From Flectonema sp. DT1601 (taxonomy: Eukaryota; Euglenozoa; Diplonemea; Diplonemida; Diplonemidae): a stretch of DNA of 64,000 nt. The notes beneath the pieces are model-generated. The model saw nothing but the letters and a program-made list of their open reading frames with translations. It searched no databases and was not told the DNA's origin. Below are positions 19,035-28,769 of the stretch, piece after piece. Each line of letters opens with the position of its first letter. Positions within the stretch are counted from its first letter, which is position 1. The position numbers were made by a program, and so were the translations under genes. Location: NCBI GenBank assembly GCA_964019425.1, contig OZ025819.1:372001-436000 (forward strand). Reading direction: 5' to 3'.

Positions 19035-20342
19035 ATGTCACTGACAGAATGGATTCAAAGTCTACGACACGATTTCAAAGATAACTTCTTAAAATTCTTA
19101 GTTACAATGATGCTACTTGCAGTAGTCGTTCCTCTCGGAATCGCATTAGTAACGATGCCGGTTTTGGCTATTCTCGCTATCTTGATGCCTTTATTAGTAA
19201 CAATGACATTTGCTCTTGGTCCTCTATTCCTACTCATCGGGATCGTAGCATCCTTTCACTACTCATCAGAGATTGAAAGGTTGAAAAACATCCTTCATTC
19301 ATATGGATGTGCCTTAGCATATGGTGGGTTGTGTATTCTGCATCCACTGTTCACACAAATTATAAAAATTACGTCGAAGAAGGGAAGTACTCCTTCTCCA
19401 GAGCTGAGGGCACTGGGTGCTATTATCAAGCTGACTCGCCAACGGGGGAAGACATACACGCTTGAGATGTTCAGAAAAACATGTCAAGGATATGCCATTC
19501 TATTTTGGTATAAAAAAGCTATTCATCGTGATGTTTGGAACGTTCGGGCAGTTGACCCAGTCCGTGAGATTCCTTGTCACTATCTACGGACTGCTCTTTG
19601 CCCTGATGCAAGCCCAAGTACTATCTTTTACCTCCATGGTGGTGGATTTATTGCAGGAAGTGCATCAGTGTACAGAGGCATGATCGCACCACTCGCAACT
19701 CAATTAAACTGCAACGTCTTCGCAGTTGAATATCGAAAGATGCCAGAGTACCCCCTCCCAGCTGCTGTCAACGATGCCGTAGCTGCTTATAAATATTTGA
19801 TTGTCACTACTGGACTGTCACCGGAAAGAATAATTTTTGCGGGAGATAGTGCTGGAGGTTCTTTGTGTTTATTAACTCTAATCGCTTTAAAAGAAGAAGG
19901 AATGCCTCTACCAGCTGGAGCACTTCTGATGTCACCTTACGTTGATTTAACGGTCTCGTCAGATAGTTGGATTAGAAATAGAGGAAAAGACTTCATCCTT
20001 GAACCTCGGATTATCGATGCTGCTCGTTCTATGTTTACTGAATCTCCAACGTTTACAGTTGAAGATGCTGCGAAATTTTCTCCGGCGTTGTTTCCGTCTT
20101 CGCGGTTAGCTGATCTTCCACCTCTTTTCATATCAGCTGGAACTTATGAACCATTGATTGATGAAGTTAATTCATTCGTTGAGAATCTAAAAGAAGCTGG
20201 TGTCCCACACGAATATGTCGTAAAGGAATCGTGTCCTCACGTTTTCCAAATGTTTTATAACTTCTGTCCAGAGGCTAGAGAGACAATGGATAAGGGAATC
20301 CTATTTATGGATAACTGTTTATCAAGGAAGGCGAGATCATAA
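19035..20342 (+). CDS. Membrane-anchored HSL-family alpha/beta hydrolase (esterase/lipase)
   Basis: 435 residues from ATG 19035; an in-frame ATG at 18957 would add 26 residues. Two hydrophobic segments (about 22-72) form an N-terminal membrane anchor. The catalytic domain has the oxyanion motif HGGGF (about residue 200), the nucleophile elbow GDSAGGS (about 272), an Asp in PLIDEV (about 373) and His in SCPHVF (about 400), as in hormone-sensitive-lipase type enzymes. The substrate is unknown; acylglycerols or other esters are typical. Probable endoplasmic-reticulum membrane location is inferred from the anchor. Confidence 0.85.
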   Translation: MSLTEWIQSLRHDFKDNFLKFLVTMMLLAVVVPLGIALVTMPVLAILAILMPLLVTMTFALGPLFLLIGIVASFHYSSEIERLKNILHSYGCALAYGGLCILHPLFTQIIKITSKKGSTPSPELRALGAIIKLTRQRGKTYTLEMFRKTCQGYAILFWYKKAIHRDVWNVRAVDPVREIPCHYLRTALCPDASPSTIFYLHGGGFIAGSASVYRGMIAPLATQLNCNVFAVEYRKMPEYPLPAAVNDAVAAYKYLIVTTGLSPERIIFAGDSAGGSLCLLTLIALKEEGMPLPAGALLMSPYVDLTVSSDSWIRNRGKDFILEPRIIDAARSMFTESPTFTVEDAAKFSPALFPSSRLADLPPLFISAGTYEPLIDEVNSFVENLKEAGVPHEYVVKESCPHVFQMFYNFCPEARETMDKGILFMDNCLSRKARS

Positions 20343-20702
20343 AATAATCTTCTCCTTCCTGTATATTATTCTGTGTGTTTGAAGTAGCTGAATGCTACAA
20401 AAAAAAAAAAAAAAAATAGTCCTTCCGCAGGGACAAACACTGGTAACTGCGTGTGTCGTGCTTGTAATATATGGTTATACTCAGTTATGTCCCAAAAAGA
20501 AAAAAAAAGGAAAGAAAAAACAATTCTTCGAATAACACTCCACTCCCTTTTTTTTTCTTCTTTTTTCCCCTTTTGTTTAGTCAGTGACAACATTGTGTTG
20601 CTACTAGTAAAAGAAAAAACAAAGGGGTAAATAACATTTTAACTGCTATTAATGCAACGTGTCACATTTCTTTTCCAAACATAGGAAATATCGTAATACA
20701 AA
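20343..20702. other. Intergenic region
   Basis: 360 bases with an A-run at 20399-20416 and alternating A- and T-rich tracts. The acceptor candidate CATTTCTTTTCCAAACATAG ends at 20684, 18 bases before the next start. Confidence 0.55.
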
Positions 20703-21998
20703 ATGAGTACCTGGATGACTATTAAGCCGTCGGAGGCGAGTGTGAACACCTCCAACCCAATTAGAAAGGCTGTCGATCAAATGGTATACTTTATACTTCT
20801 TTTTTAGACAAGTGTTTTGTTACAATTATTTACATAAAATAAATAAAACAAACAGCTTATCAAACCAGAAACTGACAAGACTCCTATCCCACTCTCAATT
20901 GGTGACCCATGTACTGATGGAAACCTTCTTCCACCTCAGGAGACCATCGATGCATTAACTGCAATCATTAAGAGCAGTAAAAGCAATGGATATCCACCAA
21001 GTGCTGGTTATGATGACGCACGTGCTGCCATTGCTGAGAAGTTTCCTGGTCACTCAGACTTTAAGGTTGACAAGAGTGATGTCTTCATTACTTCAGGAGC
21101 CTCACACGCTATTCAAATCGCCTTCGATGCTATCATGAACCCTGGTGACAACATCCTCCTTCCAAAACCTGGTTTTTCATTGTACAAAACTATTTGTGAC
21201 AGCAAGGGATTTGAGTCAAATTTCTACGACCTTGTACCTGAAAAGAACTGGGAATGTAACCTCGTTGATATGAAGGCGAAAGTTAACAGCAAGACGAAGG
21301 CGATCTTTATTAACAACCCGAGCAACCCTTGTGGATCTAACTTTTCGAGAGAACACTTGTTAGATATTGTAAAGCTCGCAGAAGAATTGAAAATTCCAAT
21401 TATCAGTGATGAGATCTACGATGGAATGGTATTTGAGGGAGAGACCTTCACCTCAATCACTACTCTTACTACCACCGTACCAGTATTAGTAATTGGTGGT
21501 ATTGCAAAGCAATATGTCGTTCCGGGATGGAGACTCGGTTGGTTGGTTGTCCACGACCGTTCTGAGTGTTTCAAAGAAATTAAATCAGCGATTCTCTCTC
21601 TCACGACCCTCATCCTTGGACCAAACAGTGCTATTCAGGCTGCTTTGAGAAGTATTCTATTTGATACCCCTGCATCATACTACAAAGAGCTTATCTCAAC
21701 TTTGAACAAACACGCTAACCTGGTCTACGCTGAAATTGAAAAGATTGATGGGCTCACACCTATCAAACCTCAGGGAGCCATGTACGTCATGGTTGGAATC
21801 GACGTTGCTAAGTTCCCTTCATTCAAATCCGACATCGACTTCTCTCGCGAACTCCTCCGTGAAGAAGCGGTGATGGTCCTTCCAGGATCATGCTTCTTAA
21901 TCGATAACTACTTCCGCATTGTCTTCACCAAACCAGAAGAAAAGCTTCAGGAAGCCTGCAGTAGAATCGCTGAATTCTGCGCCAGACACCGCAAGTAG
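20703..21998 (+). CDS. TAT: Tyrosine aminotransferase-type PLP enzyme
   Basis: Two exons, 20703-20783 and 20856-21998, give 407 residues; the 72-nt intron (GTATAC..AAACAG) splits residue 27 from residue 28. The fold-type I aminotransferase motifs are all present: SIGDPCTDGNL, NGYPPSAGYDDAR, NNPSNPCGSNFS, SDEIYDGMVF, and the PLP lysine in GGIAKQYVVPGWRLGW. These match tyrosine aminotransferases, including the broad-specificity kinetoplastid enzymes. It transfers the amino group of tyrosine (and likely other amino acids) to a 2-oxo acid. Length and spacing are normal for the family. It stands alone among unrelated genes. Confidence 0.9.
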
Positions 21999-22585
21999 AC
22001 AAACACGACATGACAAAAAAAAAAGTGATAAAAAAAAAAGGTTAACAATTATGGAGAAAACAGTGTAATCCCTCCCCAGTTAGCTGTTTTTGGTTTTATT
22101 TGGTGTGAGAATATGAAGTACAAACAACGAGAGAAAGAAACGAAGAAAAAAAAATTTATCCCGCACTATTTTTTGAAGGAAGAAAAAAAAAAAATACCCC
22201 CTCCACAACTTCTCTCAAAAAAAGAAAAAAAAAAACGATACAAAACAAGGAAAAAACTATTGCAAAAAAAAAGAAGAAAAAAAAAAAACGTTCAAAGGAT
22301 TTCAGTTGTTTGAATTCGCTTCAATCACCAACCACATGTGGAATCAACATTTTTGTATTGGGCATCTTGCTTAGACTTTGTTGCGTCGTAGTCAATATTG
22401 TCGTCGCTCAGTTTTGTTTTTTAACAACAAAAAAAAAAAAAAAAAAAAAAAAACACTTTTAAACCGGACGTAAAAGCAAGAAAGAGACCTGTTTACAAAG
22501 TTGAAAGGAAAGTTTTAAGATAAATTATTTATTTTTTTTTTTTTTATTTCACACAAAACTAGACCCTCATATCCAACACAACAAG
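21999..22585. other. Intergenic region
   Basis: 587 bases, extremely A-rich from 22110 to 22290, with a homopolymer A-run at 22428-22453 and a T-run at 22529-22545. Acceptor candidate CACACAAAACTAG ends at 22562. No gene: the open frame at 22113-22313 is lysine-coding A-runs only. Confidence 0.6.
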
Positions 22586-23790
22586 ATGCTTCAATTTGAT
22601 AAACTTGTTGTTAATTGGACGAAGAATGCTCTTATTCCGTCTGAAGAAAAAGTAGCTGTTATGAAATACAGTCAAGAGGGAATGAGTGACTACGACAATG
22701 TGTTTAAAAAAGGTGTTTCAATCGAAACAAAAACAGAAGTAACAGAATATCTAAACAACTTAGAATGTCCAGAATCTACAGTCATCGACGGAAATGACCC
22801 GGATATGAACATGCCTGTTGTAGGTATGGGATCATACGTTGGTGACATGAATGGGCACACCTCTCCTGAGCATGGAAGAGAAATGGCATACAATGGAATA
22901 AAAGCAGGATTTCGTCTTATTGACTGCGCCATGTACTACCAAAATGAAGAAGCAATCGGTCTCGGAATCAACGATGCTATTGAAGAGAATATTGTCCAAA
23001 GAGATGAATTATTTATATGTACGAAGGTGGCTCATCCAAACGTTGAGCGTACCGATTATAAGGACTCTCCTTATGTAGCAGATCCATCGTTGGATGCGAA
23101 TGTGGGAGTCTTCAACGATGTTAAGAAGAGTGTTGAGAAACTAAAAGTTGAGTCAATAGATCTGGTTCTTATTCACTGGCCTGGTGATTTTGACTGCACT
23201 GATGCTGAACTTGCAAAAACTAAGAGAATTCAGATGTGGAAAGGTCTTGAGCGTGCTAAGGAAGACGGACTCGTCAAATCTATTGGTGTTTCTAACTTTA
23301 CTCTAAACCATTACGATGAGTTAATTGACATGGGTGTGACGTACTACCCAGCCGCTACTCAAATAGAAGTCAATCCGTTTATTCCTAACAACGAATTAGT
23401 TCTTGGATGCCAAGAACGTGGTATGGTTGTCATGGCTTACTGTCCTCTTGGATCAGCTGCCGCTCTTAGTCAAGAAACGTTAGTTACAATGGGTGAGACA
23501 CTGTCAACAACACCTGCTAATATTATCTTATCGTGGTTGGCTAGTAGGTCGATTATTCCAATTCCGCAGTCGACAAAACCAGAGGTATGTTTTTATTGTT
23601 TTTTGAGATGAATTTCATTTTTTCTAAAAAAAAAGTAACAGTTTTAAAACTAATACGAAAACAGAGAATGGAATCAAACTACTTAGCAGTAACAGAACCT
23701 ATTGAACTCTCAAGAGAAAACCTCGATAAAATCGCTCTGATTGCTAATCCAGCAAAGAGAATCTGTCCGAACCCTTCTGATATAGTCTGA
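22586..23790 (+). CDS. Aldo-keto reductase
   Basis: Exons 22586-23584 and 23665-23790 (80-nt intron, GTATGT..AAACAG) give 374 residues. Catalytic tetrad motifs: Asp in LIDCAMYYQNE, Tyr in the same block, Lys in FICTKVAHPN and His in LVLIHWPGD. NADPH-binding motifs include IGVSNF, YCPLGSAAALS and IPIPQSTKPER, where the last Arg comes from exon 2, confirming the splice. The N-terminal 65 residues before the barrel are an extra segment compared with standard reductases of about 300 residues. It reduces aldehydes or ketones with NADPH; the natural substrate is unknown. Confidence 0.9.
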
Positions 23791-25219
23791 TTCTTTTTTT
23801 TTTTTTTTTTTTTGCACCGACGAAGTCGGAGAAGAAACTATTCAGATTAAGAGCCGTTATTTATTATGTCATGTTATCTATTTCCCTGTGCGCTAGTAAA
23901 ACTAGCTGCGATCAACAAAATATATATCAGTCATTCCTTTTTTTTGCGAACGGATTCTGGATACTGAAAATTTTTTTCAAAAAGAAATTGTAAAAATTTC
24001 GATCGAAGCGGCATTTTAATGCGCTGCATCGTTCGGTTCATTTCCGTCCGAAATCGGGAGGTTGGCATCACATACTTGTCTCCCGAATTGAGAAAAGAGA
24101 TTTTGTGGTTTACTAAATCAGCTCAGCCGTGGACAAGTACCAAAACTAAAAATTAATCGAAGGGTCTAATTTTATACTGCTGACCCAGCGGGATTCAGAG
24201 AAAAAATAATCGAGCAAAAATATATTAAAGAGTACTCAGCATGTGCCGGTGAGGCAGATTTTACTAACTGTCTTTTTGGACCTACTTTGATACTTAATGA
24301 AAACATTTTCTTTATATAGATGCAACATTTTCCTTACATAATTGCTACTAGGGTTGATTAGTTAGCAAAAAGGTGCATATCTCCTGAGTTCGGGAGAAGG
24401 AAAAAAAAATAGTAAACAAAAAAAATTAGGGGTGTTTTTTACTCAGATTTTCTCGATCTTTCCATTCCAGGTCTGGGATTAATATTTATCATTGAGTAGT
24501 ACCAAGGAAATCTTGCAAAGAGACGTTTATCTCTTTTTAGCAGCACTTACCATGTTTAAAAGTATATCCCTATGCCTAATTTTACAGATCGCACCCTCCC
24601 CGATTCCAAAAAATAAAAAATCGAGCAAAAGTAACATATCGTGTAACCTTGCTCAGGCGGTGAGAAAATGGTGTTTTTTGTTCGCAAAAAAAAGGAATGA
24701 CTGATATATAAAGGCTTATCTGAATGGTTTTTTTTTTTGTTGATCAAACCAACCCACACCTAGCGGTGTGGTGTTATTCCGTTAATTTCTTTAAGTTTCA
24801 GATTCGCGATCCAAAAAGTGCATCTCTTCCTGAGACTATATTTTTTCCAGCATTTTTTGTTTTTTATGATCCGACGAGTGTTCCAATCAGATTCTTCTAC
24901 AGTTATGTGAAATTATTATTTTTTTTATAAGTCGTAATCGTTCTTTGCATTCATATTTCTCTCTGCCTTTTTTTTTTTTGAAAAAAAATTAAAAAAAAAA
25001 ACTTTAAGTTTTTTTTTGTTCTTTTTTTTCTTCTATAGATTTTGCTTTATGTTGTTTCAGAGTCTTTTCAGTTACATCTGCTCAGAAAAGATAGAATTAG
25101 TTTTTTTTTGAAAGAATACAATAAAAAAAAAAAAAAAATCAGAATAAAAAAAACGTACGTTAATGGAAATAAACTCATAACCTTTTCCAAAAAAGAATTT
25201 ATAAAAAAAAAACGATGTC
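23791..25219. other. Gene-poor intergenic region
   Basis: 1,429 bases. Contains a T-run after the stop, a short dispersed repeat (see 23815-23880), a small inverted repeat CTCCTGAGTTCGGGAG (about 24380-24398), and A/T homopolymers from 24970 to 25150. Open frames (24492-24704 and 24724-24930) have no recognisable features. No tRNA-type box B was found. Confidence 0.5.
23815..23880. repeat. Short dispersed repeat, copy A
   Basis: ACCGACGAAGTCGG (a perfect small hairpin) is followed within 50 bases by TATGTCATGTTATCTATT. The same two blocks in the same order occur in the kinesin intron at 30635-30690. Confidence 0.6.
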
Positions 25220-26110
25220 ATGACTGAGTTGTCAACTCCGGGATTCTCTCCAATCAGTGGGAGAGATACAACCATCGAACAACAAGATGGGTTGTCTGAA
25301 AAAACCATGTGGTGTAGTGATCGATTTTTAATTGGATGCAGACTAGGAGCTGGCACTCACAGTCAAGTGTTCGTTGCTAAAGAGAAACGAACAGGTTTTG
25401 TATGCGCTCTGAAAGTAATAAAAAAACGTAATTTGGAATCAGAAAAAATATTACAAAACCAACTCCGAAACGAAATAGAAATCCAACGAGGTTTGACACA
25501 TAAAAACATCGTACAGCTATTCGCATATTTTTATGACAAAAGTAGAATATATTTAGTATTGGAGTACTGTCCTGGTGGACAATTATTTCGACAGATACAA
25601 GGACGGGCCATGTCTGAAGACAAGACCGCATCATACATAAAACAACTACTCTCAGCTGTTGAATACCTTCATGAAAAGTACATCATTCACCGAGACATAA
25701 AACCTGAAAATATCCTACTCGATAAAAAGGGTAAACTACGACTAGCTGACTTCGGTTGGTCGGTTTATCAGCAACAGGGAGATCCACGTAGGAATACAAT
25801 TTGTGGAACTCTCGATTACATGGCACCAGAATTGCTAAAGGAACATTCATCGTATTCATTTCCTGTCGACATTTGGGCAGTTGGTATTGTGACCCATGAG
25901 CTTCTAACTGGGTCACCTCCATTTGCGAAATTGAGTGCTACGCAAACTTGCGACCGAATACTGAATACTGAAATTACTATTAAAACAGACAGCCTGCTAT
26001 CAATCACAGCTGTTGACTTTATTAGGAAATCGTTAACCAAGAGCGAATCTCAGAGACTGACTGCCTCTAGAGCTCTTCAGCATTCATTCGTTAGAAGTTA
26101 TTCAGATTAG
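25220..26110 (+). CDS. Aurora-family serine/threonine kinase
   Basis: 296 residues. Kinase motifs: Gly loop LGAGTHSQV (His where Phe is usual), catalytic Lys65 (CALKVIKK), HRD at 157-159, DFG at 177-179, and the Aurora signature ADFGWSVY followed by NTICGTLDYMAPE, in which Thr193 corresponds to the activating threonine of Aurora kinases. Aurora kinases act in chromosome segregation and cytokinesis. The N-terminal extension is only about 30 residues, as in kinetoplastid Aurora-type kinases. A two-codon upstream ORF (ATGTCATGA, 25215-25223) overlaps the start codon. No INCENP-like partner gene lies nearby. Confidence 0.9.
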   Translation: MTELSTPGFSPISGRDTTIEQQDGLSEKTMWCSDRFLIGCRLGAGTHSQVFVAKEKRTGFVCALKVIKKRNLESEKILQNQLRNEIEIQRGLTHKNIVQLFAYFYDKSRIYLVLEYCPGGQLFRQIQGRAMSEDKTASYIKQLLSAVEYLHEKYIIHRDIKPENILLDKKGKLRLADFGWSVYQQQGDPRRNTICGTLDYMAPELLKEHSSYSFPVDIWAVGIVTHELLTGSPPFAKLSATQTCDRILNTEITIKTDSLLSITAVDFIRKSLTKSESQRLTASRALQHSFVRSYSD

Positions 26111-26298
26111 ATAGCTACTCTTTTTATTACACAATAAAACCTTTCAAAAATAACAATGTACGGAGGGAGTGAACTGTTATTCCCACTTAGAGTAACCCAG
26201 ATTTTTTATTGTTTGTTTTCTCTGTGGGACTTTGTAACCCCCGTTCAATCCCTTTTTTACCTAGAGAGGGGAAAAAAAAAAAAAAAGAACAATATAAA

Positions 26299-27522
26299 AT
26301 GTCGAATGAAATGAAATGGGTGTTAATCGAAGGGATATATTCATCGTGTAGATTTGATGATTTTGTTGTGATGATGAAGAAATCAGGAGACTTTGACCAA
26401 AACACTTTGTTTTTCAGTGCAAGAAAAGGAATTCCTAGCAAAATAGCAACCCTGTACTGCGATACTGAAATGGCAAATAGGCTTCAGCGTCAACTTGATC
26501 AAAGAGATGTTGGAAAATTAACGTTAACTGTACACATAGCACGTGAACTAACAGATATAACAATTAAGGGTCCAGGAGGTCGTCCAAGAAGAATAACGAG
26601 ACCGAACGAGTTCATTAAGCGCCCTGCGGGGAGCAAACCACAGAGACCAAAAGCCCTTTACATTGTGAACAACAGATCAATGTCACCTTTTGTTCGTGAA
26701 TGGGAAAAACGGAAGAGAGAGTTTGAAAGAGAAGCAGCTGCGTTCGCAGAATCAAAATCTCAGGAAATATACCAAGATGAAGCAACGTCATTCTACCTTA
26801 AAGACATTGATAGGCTGTGTGATGACACTCACCGTCAGGCTGTTTGCGTCTTAGAAAATACCCCAAAATGGACCCCTGCTTCGATTTCTTTGTACTCATC
26901 TTGTCTTGGATTCGCTCCTGCCTATACAATTGTACAGCCAGGATTTACCCTCTTAGCTTATGCTAATCAAGGCCATGCTCATAAGGCTGTTCGGGGACTC
27001 AATGGTGTCGTTATCGGTGACTGTTGTATCGTTGCAAGGGTTTGTTTTGTTGTATTTAGTCTTGTTGTGTTATTTTTTTTTATAAGGGGAAAAAAAAAAA
27101 AAAACCAAAAAAAAAAAAAAAAATAAAAATAACAGCAATTCAAAGCCAGTGAAAGAGATGTTCGCGACTTAATAAAATACGATTTGAAGGGACCTGAAGA
27201 CGAGGAAGAAGAAGAAGAGGAAGGAAAATCCAGAATCCCCGAAAGAGTATTTGAGAAGCAACCCCGTGCTGAAGACGAAGAAGAAGGTACAGTGAAACGT
27301 CTTCGTGAAGACGATGTGGAGGAATACTCAGAACTACCGACAGCAACAACAACTACAACAATAACAACAACAACAACTACTACTACAACATCAACACCAC
27401 CAATAAGTAGCGACAGCGATAACATGCAGAAAAAAATGGAAGAAGGATGGACTTGCTTAGACTGCGGTGATGACAATAACACCGAAAGATGTGCTTGCGG
27501 TGCACCCATGTCACTAGAGTAA
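26299..27522 (+). CDS. RRM-like and RanBP2-type zinc finger protein
   Basis: Exons 26299-27039 and 27136-27522 (96-nt intron, GTTTGT..AACAG) give 375 residues. Residues 1-115 are a mixed alpha/beta domain I do not recognise. Residues about 180-255 look like a divergent RRM (LLAYANQGHAHKAVRGLNGV is typical of its second half) whose last strand is completed by exon 2. After an acidic stretch (DEEEEEEEG) and a poly-Thr run encoded by ACA/ACT repeats (27340-27395), the C-terminus WTCLDCGDDNNTERCACG resembles a RanBP2 zinc finger with shortened final spacing. Likely an RNA-binding protein. Confidence 0.75.
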
Positions 27523-27712
27523 ACACCCATACAACTTTCTATATCTAACAAAACCTTCATCAATTGCTGTTTTGGTTTGCTTGGCGAGCCTCATCAGTGT
27601 AGTGTTAACCACCTATCATTCTACTGGCTGTCTGCTTTCTACGAATAATTATTGTTTTTAGTGATGTTTCATTTTTTTTTTTTTTAAATTTTATTTAATT
27701 TCTCAACCCCAC

Positions 27713-27714
27713 AG
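27713..27714 (+). promoter_or_regulatory. Probable trans-splice acceptor
   Basis: A long T-tract (27671-27685) followed by TTTCTCAACCCCACAG ends here, six bases before ATG 27721. One of the clearest acceptors in the window. Confidence 0.6.
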
Positions 27715-27720
27715 AATACG

Positions 27721-28596
27721 ATGGATAAAAGAGAGCATTTTTATAGAAGCCGTGGAAGGGGAAGCACAACAATAGAACCCCACGGTAATGAAATAGTTAA
27801 CTTACCTACGGCAACATTCAAAACGATGTATGGAGAAGGAAGCATTCCGAAGTCACAATATGGAAGAGGAGCTGCAGTCCCTCTCGGGAGTAAAAGAGGG
27901 ATAACAGTCCCAGAACGCCACAGTCTCACTATACCTGAAGCATCACTACAAAGTAGATTACCTACTAGTAGTTTATCAGTGTCAAGTTTAGAGACGGCTA
28001 AAAGGACTACTTCAAAACTACCTGTTCCACAGGCAAGTGTAATTCGTTGTGCGCGAGGTTGGGAAAACACCTTCATTGATCGATATGATCCCAACACTAG
28101 TAGTAATCAAAATATACCAACTTCTTCATTATCAAGTTATGGTGATGGTCGACAAGTTGACCGACGTACTCCTACTACTCGTTCGAGTAAAAATAACATT
28201 CCACATTCCTCATTAACAACTTGCTATGATCAACAACAAAAACGATGTGATCAAAGCATACCAAGTTCCTCCTTTGTGACTCAGTACTCAGAACCTCAAG
28301 TCACCCGTACACCGACATTACATAATGTTAGGAAATCAGATAATGATGGAGAGCAATATACTCGTAGAGATAGTTCTCGTGGTGGTGGTAGAGATAATAT
28401 TCCAAAGTCTTCATTCGGAAGTCACTCACACAACTTTAACCGAGGACAAGGCACACCGATCTCCTCTATTATAATTAGGCCTAAAAGAGGCCGGGGGTGT
28501 TCCTCTCGCGAAATCACTGAAAATATTCCGTCACTAGCGAGACAGCAGCCACTAGATTTCAGTTCTCGTAGTCGAGGACGTGGTTCAAGAATGTAA
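27721..28596 (+). CDS. Low-complexity protein with IP-x-S-S repeats and RG motifs
   Basis: 291 residues without a known domain. A short motif recurs at least seven times: SIPKSQYG, TIPEASL, NIPTSSLSSYG, NIPHSSL, SIPSSSF, NIPKSSFGS and related forms, each separated by 30-40 variable residues. RGRG and RGG motifs lie at both ends (SRGRGS, SRGGGR, SRSRGRGSRM). Such repeats suggest a disordered protein with several short binding motifs; RNA binding through the RG boxes is possible. Function unknown. Confidence 0.7.
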   Translation: MDKREHFYRSRGRGSTTIEPHGNEIVNLPTATFKTMYGEGSIPKSQYGRGAAVPLGSKRGITVPERHSLTIPEASLQSRLPTSSLSVSSLETAKRTTSKLPVPQASVIRCARGWENTFIDRYDPNTSSNQNIPTSSLSSYGDGRQVDRRTPTTRSSKNNIPHSSLTTCYDQQQKRCDQSIPSSSFVTQYSEPQVTRTPTLHNVRKSDNDGEQYTRRDSSRGGGRDNIPKSSFGSHSHNFNRGQGTPISSIIIRPKRGRGCSSREITENIPSLARQQPLDFSSRSRGRGSRM

Positions 28597-28769
28597 TTGT
28601 AGTTACTGCACTGCTGTTGCACTCTTTCGATTGTTTTTTTTTTATCGATTTCTTTTATAAAGGATTTTATGAGGGTGTTGTTTCTAGCATTTATTGGTAT
28701 CGTTATGTTTAAGAAAATATAATATTTATCTCCACTCACTAAAGGTACTTTACGACCTATACAAACAAC

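Noticed and set aside
24492-24930. Two short frames in the gap before the Aurora kinase
   Set aside because: No ATG in a good acceptor context for the first, no domains, and composition follows the A/T-rich background.
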